Source: Ligula intestinalis (Eukaryota > Platyhelminthes > Cestoda > Diphyllobothriidea > Diphyllobothriidae). Taken from it: DNA of 64,000 nucleotides. The notes beneath the pieces are model-generated. The model was not told where the DNA came from. It worked only from the letters and a program-made list of their open reading frames with translations, and ran no database searches. The position numbers and the translations under genes were made by a program. Each line of letters begins with the position of its first letter. Position 1 is the stretch's first letter. This document shows, in pieces, positions 56,498 to 64,000 of this stretch. Location: assembly GCA_036362985.1 (NCBI GenBank), contig JAYGXS010000001.1, positions 39,973,940 through 40,037,939 of the forward strand, written 5' to 3'.

Positions 56498-59342
56498 CCG
56501 GGGTTGGCAACCTATGGCTCGCGAGCCATATATGGTTCTATTGAGGATTACATCTGGCTCCTACAGAAACTTCTGATTTTGTGATTTTGGTCACTCTTTA
56601 GGGTTGTTAGTCATGGGTGTACTCGGATCACTACAATCATTAGGCCATATCCCAGGTCGAAAGTTAAAAGTCAGAAGTCACCAGAAAGAGTGATTGATGA
56701 AAATAAAGTAATTTATTATGTACAGAACTCCGAATTGCTGTACCAGGTGGCAGTGGCCATTGGCGAAACCAGGGCTAGTGTTGACTGCGTTCAACCAGAC
56801 CTTAAAGAGCTTGAGACAGTGGTGACAGCTAATTTAGTAGGATTGCTGAGTGGGTTAAATTGTTCAGTTATTGGTTTCTTGAAATTGCCCGGACGGATGT
56901 CGCCTGTAGGGATCTTTGCTGCATCGGCCAAGAGGTCGGATATTCAAATGGCCCTTAGGTAGGCGCGCTGATTTTGACGCGCTTGTTTGCATGAGTGTTT
57001 GTACGTGACTCAATAAACTGCGATCAACTTTGGGGGCCGCCAGAAAACCGAAGGAAACGGGACGCTGACACAGCTGTTACCGGTTAGCCAGAAGCAGCTG
57101 CGAGGTCAAGCCTCGGGGAGGGGGTGCCAGTGCAAGTGAACATCGTAACAGTTGTTTGTGAATACGTTTGTCTTTTGGGCAGCGGGTTTTAGAGAACAAA
57201 GCGGGGAGGGGGTTAGCAGGCATTGTGGCCATCCATCCCACCTCCACTGACGCGCCACGGCCGAGATGCATATTAGAATCAATTTAATCTAGAACAACCC
57301 CTGGCGTTTCGGCACGCCTAGGTTTGACCTGGGTAATTTCTTCCCGGCTTGCCGACAGGAGCTGCCTCCCTTTCTCTTGCGTCCCAACAGCGGCCACCAG
57401 CTCGCTAAATAACAGACGCTCTACTTAAACATGACAGTTCGCAGACTTGAGCTCAGCTTCGTCAAGTTCACACTGACAGACAAGGCTATCTTAAGCGCAT
57501 AAGCCAGCTGGCTTTGTCGCATAAAGTGCCTCGTGTTTATGTCCCCCAGGTGGAGCAAACAGTCCATTAGCAGAAACTACCTTTGTGGACTAATAAATCG
57601 ATATTAAAATCTGACTACTTTCTTTCACCAGACAGAATACTCTTAGTGTAGTGGTTATAGTAGATCGCACATCCTTAACCGCTACACTCTCTCACATTTG
57701 CTCAAAGTTACCCCCTGCAACGAAGACGATGGCAAAAACAAAAAGAGGTTAGGAGTATTGTACATTTCAGGACCTTTAAATCAAAATACCCTGCGAAAGA
57801 TAGCCAAAAGAAAGCATGCCAAGAGCTAATGAGCAGAATGCAAACCATCCAGCAGCAACTCCGCATATGGACCCAGTTAGGTGAGTATAACTCCCCTAGC
57901 TTTGCTGGAGCCTAAGCAATAGTTAGGACCGGAAAACAATTCACAGATGGCGAGGTTGCTAAAACTTTAATGCTGGATGTAGTCAAAAAAACGTTTTGAT
58001 GATCTTCCGAACCAAGACAAGGTGAGCAAACGGATACAAGACATGCCTTTGTCGGCAAAAACTGTTCATGAACGAACCATATTAATGGCAATCCACGTGG
58101 AGGAAACGCAAGTGTAAGACATAAATGTAGTGCCGTCCTTTTCTTTGGCTTTGGACGAGTCAAAAAACGTAAGCCATTTGACGCAGTTCAGTGTGATTGC
58201 AAGATATACTGCTGGGGATAAATTGCACGAAGAAAATCTTGCGGTTCTGTCAATAGAAGGGTCCACAAGAGGTGAGTATTTATAAAAATCTTCCATGCAG
58301 TTCGCTCAAGAAAATATACTACCTATGGATAAACTTATCTCAGTGTGTACCGATGACGTTCCGTGTATGGTGAAGAAAAAAGATTTGTGGCGCTTCTCTG
58401 TGAACATGAAAATAGACCCATCCTACGTTTTCATTGCATTCTACACCAGGAAGCTCTTTGTGCTCAGAAATGTGACGGGCACCTTGGCGATGTGATGTCG
58501 CTGGTCATTCGTGTGATAAACTTTATTGTTGCGTGAGCCTAAAATGAGCGACAGTTTAAAACACTGCTTTTGCACAGCAATGTACGTTGGTTTTCTAAAG
58601 AGAAAGTGCTAAGCCGTTTTGTAGCTTGCCTGAGCGAAATCCGCACTTTCCCTGAAATGAAGGGCATTGAGCCTTGTGAGCTGGCCAAACCTGAGTGGCT
58701 CCTCGTATTTTACTATCTCGTGGATACGACCAAATAACTGAAGTAACTTAACGTCAAATTGTAAGGCAATGGAAATACAGTGTTATCACTTCAACAATCC
58801 ATGTTTGCTTTTGAACGAAAGCTGAAACTTCTTATCATGGATCTTGGAACAGATCGTTTACTACATTGTGAAAAACTGAGACAATATAAAGATGCATACA
58901 CAGTTAGTGAGTCCACTGAAAACTTCGACCTCCACCAGCTAGTTGGCTTCGCATTTAGTCTCCTACAGTCATACAAAGCACGATTTGGAGAACTTTGAGA
59001 TCACACCCATAATTTTTAGTTCATCACCCATTCAACCGACTGTCCGCTGAACACGGCCGACGTAAGTTGCATTCCTTGTCTCACCGGTAGAGATTTCGAA
59101 GAAAAATTGGCTGACCAACTACAAATAGACAATAAAGCCATCGGCGGATCCATACAGCACCAGAATTCGCATTAACAATGGGTATTATCAGAACATCATT
59201 GAACAGAATAAATGCAGAGGCTTATTAATGTCGCATTTAATTAAAATTTTATCTAAAAATATACTCTATGGCTCTCATTGAACTATATTTCCACATATTT
59301 TCTTTCTTTGTTCTCTTAGTTAAAAAAGGTTGCCGAACCCTG
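56498..59342 (+). mobile_element. hAT-superfamily DNA transposon, decayed
   Basis: The ends are short inverted repeats: CCGGGGTTGGCAACC at 56498 and, reverse-complemented, CAGGGTTCGGCAACC at 59342. Flanks CCACATGG (56490-56497) and CCATATAG (59343-59350) agree at 6 of 8 bases, as expected for an old 8-bp hAT target duplication. A broken transposase lies inside on the plus strand. The stretch 56570-57728 between the left end and the transposase is non-coding, although a 90-codon frame at 56690-56962 is open. It sits 15 bp past the end of the miniature transposon at 55499-56482. Confidence 0.82.
57729..59165 (+). pseudogene. hAT transposase (GTF2IRD2/ZBED-type) pseudogene
   Basis: Starts MAKTKRG at 57729, then KSKYPAKDSQKKACQELMSR, QQQLRIWTQLG, SFAGALAIVRTGKQFTDGEV with AKTLMLDVVKK, DKVSKRIQDMPLSAKTVHER, FSLALDESKNVSHLTQFSVI (with the D-E-S block of the catalytic core), FAQENILPMDKLISVCTDD, LLHSNVRWFSKEKVLSRFVA (the R-W block), PEWLLVFYYLVDTTK, TVLSLQQSMFAFERKLKLLI and LLQSYKARFGEL. 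In total about a dozen stops or shifts. The C-terminal hATC dimerisation region is missing. This is the hAT group whose relatives were co-opted as GTF2IRD2-like host proteins; here there is no sign of co-option. Confidence 0.8.
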
Positions 59343-59350
59343 CCATATAG

Positions 59351-62300
59351 TATCGACCAATTCTACCTAAGCAGGATTTCCCGTTATTCTCTCTTCCCAT
59401 ATACACCAGCCCCTTTGTCCCTTTAAACCTCCACTAGTGTCATAATCATAACAGGTATTTGTTCTGCTACTTACAATATATTTTGGAAGGCCTGGCTATT
59501 CATCCAAGCTGCTTCGATTCGCTCGACTTCCCCTGTCTAGGTTATGCTTCAGCCATGCGAGGTTTGCAACCAAAGTGGCAAGAGCTCGAGGTCGATCGAC
59601 GCTGTACCCTTTACTGATTGGCCACAGCCGGATAAAGGCAAGGCACACGTACGGGCATACAGGCGTCACAACCTAAAAGGCAAAGCTCAGTTGATGAGAG
59701 GTTTGGCAGTCACGGCCTTCTGATCGCGTGGATACTCTCCAGCCTCAATTAAGCCTGTCCCTCCCTTTTATGTGCTCTGGATTCGGGACACCTCCAGTTG
59801 CCTACTCACTACATACAGATAGTTGGTGATTCTTTCTCAATCAGTCTCGGCAGTCTCGGAAGAGGTGGCTGGCATGGCCGCTTCTGACTGTCCTCGTTTC
59901 TTCTCGGCATCATTTCACGAACATATTAATATATATGACTGGCTCCAGCACATTCTCCCTGGCCGCCATTCCAAGCATGTCTCATTTTCCCAGTTGAAGG
60001 CACATCTAGTGAAACTTGCTAACAATGTAGGTTTCCTTTCCAACAACAGGCAGCCAGCCGATAAGTTTGCACCTCAGATCCACCAAGTGACTTGTAATAT
60101 TGCATTTGAAGTCAGACCCTTTACGACGTTTTCCCCTTCCTCATTCGTCTCCTAGCAGAGCCAACAGGCGAAATGGTGACCTGGATGGTTCGTACTACCA
60201 ATCTGCCTGGTCGGGGTGGTTCAGGTCGCAAAATAAACCTCTTCGACAAGCGACATGATAGACACTGACGCGTGGCGTAGTTTATTCCTACCAACAATGA
60301 GGACTTTTGCTGCACCAAAATCGCACCATCGGTGCCATCGCCATCGTCATCGGTTTCCGTTTTTGGTCACAGTAACACTATGAGGTGCTCTAATGCGAAT
60401 TACGAAAAGGAAGTGAATATTTTGGTTTTCCAAACCTCTCCAGTTCCATAACTGCAAAGTCTTCTACAAACAGTAAAACTTGAGTTGGTCGCACACCTTA
60501 AATGTAACTAGCTCCTAGTCCTGTGGTTGCTTTGAGTTTATTTTAGCTGTTAGTTTACTTAAATACCGTCAGCCTTGGGTAAATGCACTTAAATAACTAC
60601 TATATACTGAAAGAAAGTAAATAAAATATGCTCAACTTAAAAAAGCCAAATATTGAAACTACACTAAAACCAAGAGAAAACTATAAAATAAAATCTTAAC
60701 TAAACTGATACCACCTGTTCCGTAAGACAAACTTCTGCGAGTAGGGGTATTCGATGTAGGCAAACAACCTAGCTTTCATTATTCTACGTTAGCTTCATTC
60801 TTTGTTACATTTTCATCTTTTCCCTCTGCCTTGTATTGCAGCCATTTCCTCCCAGGAGAGTCTTTCTCATATCAGAAGTCGAGTGATCGACAAGCTGATG
60901 TCCGATGACTTCGTTGCATTAAGGGGACGCATAGCTTTGAAATGGGCATGTGTCGGCTGTCAGAGGAAAGAGATCTTAATAAAACACAAAACCCCGGTCG
61001 GCAGCTTCCCTGACCCATTTAATAAAGTATGGCCTAGTACACATGGGCATTATAGGTTCCTTGAGTCTGTCTAGTGGTTTTTCCAGTCTTCCCATTTATA
61101 TGCACCAATGCATGCGGTAGCTGGATACTAGTTTGATACTGCTCAAACAGTGCTTGGCGCTCTTCTGCTACTCCACACCCACTGCCCTTCCACTGCAGGA
61201 AACAACAAAGTCCGTCCACACCGCCTTCGCGACTGTATAATACGCCGATGGCGTCATGCTTACATTCCTGAGTAATTGGTAACTCGTTCTTTTTAGACAT
61301 GAATCATTTCTTCAGCATCGCTAATTAGCGCCGCTGGTCTAACCGGGGTAACTGTGACAGGTCTTCCTTATATTTGTCAGTGCGGCCGCTATCGCATGCA
61401 GCACTAGGTCTGTCCAATATTCCCCGTCAGTGTTCTACTCGAGCCACTTGCAATTTGCCGCCGGTGTGGCGAGAGCTCGACGGTAATAAACTCTGTTCCC
61501 TTCGCTGATTGGTTAGGGGTGGATGTGGCTCAGGTGCCCGCATACTCATTGCGCCTGTGCAAACAACCCAAGATACGAAACTCGGTCGGTAGGAAAGCCT
61601 GCTTTAATTGTCTGCTAAGTCGTGGTTACGCCCCTAGCTTCACTAAAATGTGCCTTACTTTTATGTGTTAAACACTTCTTTGCTGACCATTGCACGTCGA
61701 CTGGCTCATAAATCACCTCTTGATTGCTGACTATATCTTTAAAAAATGGGCAACAGTAGCTTATGTTGCCCCACTCATTAATCCCTACAACCTGCATGTT
61801 TTCCTACGAAAAAGGTGGTTATTGGGTTTTAAGGGCTAGGAATTAGGAGACGCAGTCGAATATACTTTGATAAATGCTAAATGCACTTTTATTTTACAGT
61901 ATTTAGAAATGTTATTGATTTATACCTGTAGATTTACCTAATCTGCATTATCCTTTAACTTCTTGCGAAAAAACCAAATAATCAAATTGCTGGTCTCTTG
62001 AATTTGCCGAAAAATTAAAAGGGTGGCTAGTAGGTCGTCTATTTCAACTTACCTGTGGTCCAACTGACCGTTCTGGAGTTAGATTAGTATAGTCCGCGGC
62101 GCGAAATGCTGCGCACACCTTCAATTTACATGCGGAACAACCTGCTCCCAGCGGCTGCGGGAAGCAACTTCGATTCAATTTTTTTTCACTTCACACTTAC
62201 TTCTAAAACTTTCCATCTCTGTCTATCCTGTTTTCCCACTGCCCAAAACTCTATTATAACCGTTTATGCAGGACAAAATGCTGGGAATAGGAGTATATGA

Positions 62301-62574
62301 ATGGGCTACATAAGCCACTTTTGCTTAGAAGTAGACTTCACAAGTTATGAGGTTCGCTTTGGGCTTCACCCAAAAGACGTTATCAGTTTTATTTAAAGAT
62401 GCTGAAACATTTAAATGTCCTCGAAAATGAGGCTCATAAGAGACGGGCTTATGCAATCTTGGGTGTAAGTGATAAATATTCTTGGATCTATTGCCTTTAT
62501 CTCCCATGTCAGACTGTGTGCTTAGCCTTACAACGATATTTTGCCTTTGTTTAATTAAAGCGGTTATTTTATTT
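59351..62574. other. No supported gene; diverged repeat pair
   Basis: 59576-59690 and 61470-61570 share a diverged repeat (AGAGCTCGA, then CTGTaCCCTTcrCTGATTGG and a CGTACGGGCATAC-like block), same direction, ends unclear. A 110-codon plus-strand frame at 59823-60155 and others have no recognised motif. 60480-60720 is AT-rich with nothing seen. Confidence 0.4.
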
Positions 62575-62760
62575 AAAAGAAGATGACCTTTTTTGCCTGA
62601 CGTTTCGAGATTCGTCGCGGCTTCGTCATCAGAGACAAAGGAAAAGAGCAGTAGCAGACGAACGGCCGAGTCATCTCTTTCCCAATTATTTCCCGGGACT
62701 CGCATTTTCGCTTGTATTGGCAAAAAGTTCATTGTTTTGCATTACTGAAAGGGTGATATC
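62575..62760 (-). repeat. Penelope-like terminal repeat (solo or partial)
   Basis: TTTTGCCTGACGTTTCGAGA at 62592 is followed by TCGTCGCGGCTTCGTCATCA and GAGACAAAGG, the PLE signature (coding strand minus). The minus-strand frame 62732-62325 runs through it (VPGNNWERDD resembles PLE tail sequence) and on into unrelated DNA. Confidence 0.6.
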
Positions 62761-64000
62761 TGAGGGTTTTAAGGGTGGGTAAGTGTAGACGTAGAAATAA
62801 GAGAATTTTTACATAGGGAGAATGGTCTTAAAGGACGCTAGTTCACTTTTTGAAAAGGCGTGCAATTTGAATTGGGGGGGACGGGTAAGTAATACATTTC
62901 CCAAAAACTGTAGAGAATAGACAATTTATATAATGATTGACTATAGATTGAACTATTTAATAACTCCTGAATTTTATTATGGACTTGTTCAGGATAAATC
63001 TAAAGGTTACTGAAAATAGAACACTTATCTTCACTCTGTAACTGCAAAATTAAACCGCAATGGCCATTAAATCACAAGCCGCAAACCAACGCACACTATG
63101 CCAACAGCCACTTTGTCAACTAGGTGTTTGTGGCAGATTTTATCACAAATATATTTCCAGAGACGTCAACACGTCCGTTGAAAGTCATCCCACTAGTAAT
63201 GCGATAAACGAAATGACTAAGTGGGGCCGCAGTTAAAGCCCAATTTCAATTTGCGGTTGAAATGGTGGCCATCCTCTCAATCGTCCTCCGCCTTTTGTCG
63301 CAAACTGGTACCTCAGGCGCACTATAATAATGTTTGATACACAGTTGTTAACCTGTCTTTAAAGTCCCAGGCTCCAAGTTACTCTTGCTCCTGAAGATCA
63401 ATAAACTCTGCGCACGCTTCTAGTTAAAAAAATTTTGGTCGACTCCTTTGTTTAGGTATTATGTTTTTATGTTAACTTAAAAATGAGGATTTATGGATGT
63501 AATTATCGGAAGCACCGTCTGCGTACGTACCAAACTTCCCTATTTTCACTCGTCAATTTAAAGCACCAAAATATTTATATTTTGCTGATTTCCGTTGCAG
63601 TCTCGTAACTGCCTTGGTTAACGTATGCGTGCTCCACTGCATATGCTAAGTAAAAGGGACATTGAAGAATTAAAGAAAACAGGTAACCTCCCCATTTTCA
63701 GTAGAAATATTTCAGACACCCTAATTACTTACCTACATCCACACTGAAATTTTATTGTTTTCTACAAGTCTTCTAATTTCCTCACGAACAATTTTTCCAT
63801 TTTAATAGTAGTGGGAATGTCATGCATAGGCAGCTTGTTACTTGGACATCAAGCATGGCTGTTTACTACAACAGTTGTCTAATCTGGTCAATAACTCACC
63901 TCATAAAGTCCGTGTTTTGTAAGTTAGGCAACCAAACTAGAATGCCAAGATAAAAAAGTGTGAGCATAGTAAAACAACTTGCTGACGCGCCCAAGTTTGA
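62761..64000. other. No supported gene
   Basis: AT-rich, short frames only. The AATTGGGGGGGACGGG run at 62870 is a lone G-rich tract. Nothing else recognised up to the window end. Confidence 0.5.

Noticed and set aside
56690..56962. 90-codon frame inside the hAT left part
   Set aside because: Composition is protein-like, but it lies upstream of the recognisable transposase start at 57729 and matches no hAT domain.
1..64000. CRISPR arrays, bacterial operons, rRNA genes or telomeric repeats
   Set aside because: No regularly spaced direct repeats, no rRNA core motifs and no TTAGGG arrays were seen. The sequence is eukaryotic.

Overview
This window reads as nuclear DNA of a flatworm, most likely a tapeworm of the diphyllobothriid kind (large, repeat-rich genome). 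That is an inference. It rests on one clearly spliced animal gene whose introns are only 31, 34 and 31 bp, the very short intron class known from cestodes, and on an unusually heavy load of Penelope-like, CR1-like and RTE-like retroelement remains. There is no bacterial-style gene organisation. A 10-base N run at 5895-5904 marks a draft assembly.

The only host gene I can defend is on the minus strand at 16294-20885. It is the 5' part of a CIP4/FNBP1 (TOCA)-like F-BAR membrane-bending protein: five exons, 265 residues, nearly the whole F-BAR domain. The downstream HR1/SH3-type exons were not found.

The rest is mobile-element territory. 4.5-5.9 kb: cluster of Penelope-like (PLE) terminal repeats in both orientations. 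9.6-12.0 kb: a long-TIR miniature transposon split by a PLE with inverted 245-bp terminal repeats, a 41-bp tail, a 12-bp target duplication and a possible hammerhead ribozyme at its edge. 22.7-30.9 kb: mosaic of decayed non-LTR retrotransposon pieces on both strands. 31.1-39.2 kb: one LINE interrupted by an oppositely oriented CR1-like LINE. 46.4-48.7 kb: inverted 117-bp repeat pair and a perfect 15-bp hairpin. 50.2 kb: small TA-flanked miniature element. 51.4-54.4 kb: PLE with direct terminal repeats, reverse transcriptase and a broken GIY-YIG endonuclease. 55.5-56.5 kb: second, uninterrupted copy of the 9.6-12.0 kb miniature transposon. 56.5-59.3 kb: decayed hAT transposon. tRNA-derived SINE-like pieces lie at 18.1, 23.1, 29.3, 37.7 and 39.6 kb.

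Long stretches (about 0-3.5, 6-9.5, 14-16, 41-45.9, 59.4-62.5 and 62.8-64 kb) show no gene I can support. The elements do not cooperate as a pathway. Their relationships are insertion histories: PLE into miniature transposon, LINE into LINE, hAT landing 15 bp from a miniature transposon. Boundaries without a terminal repeat or target duplication are approximate, and all similarity statements are by eye.
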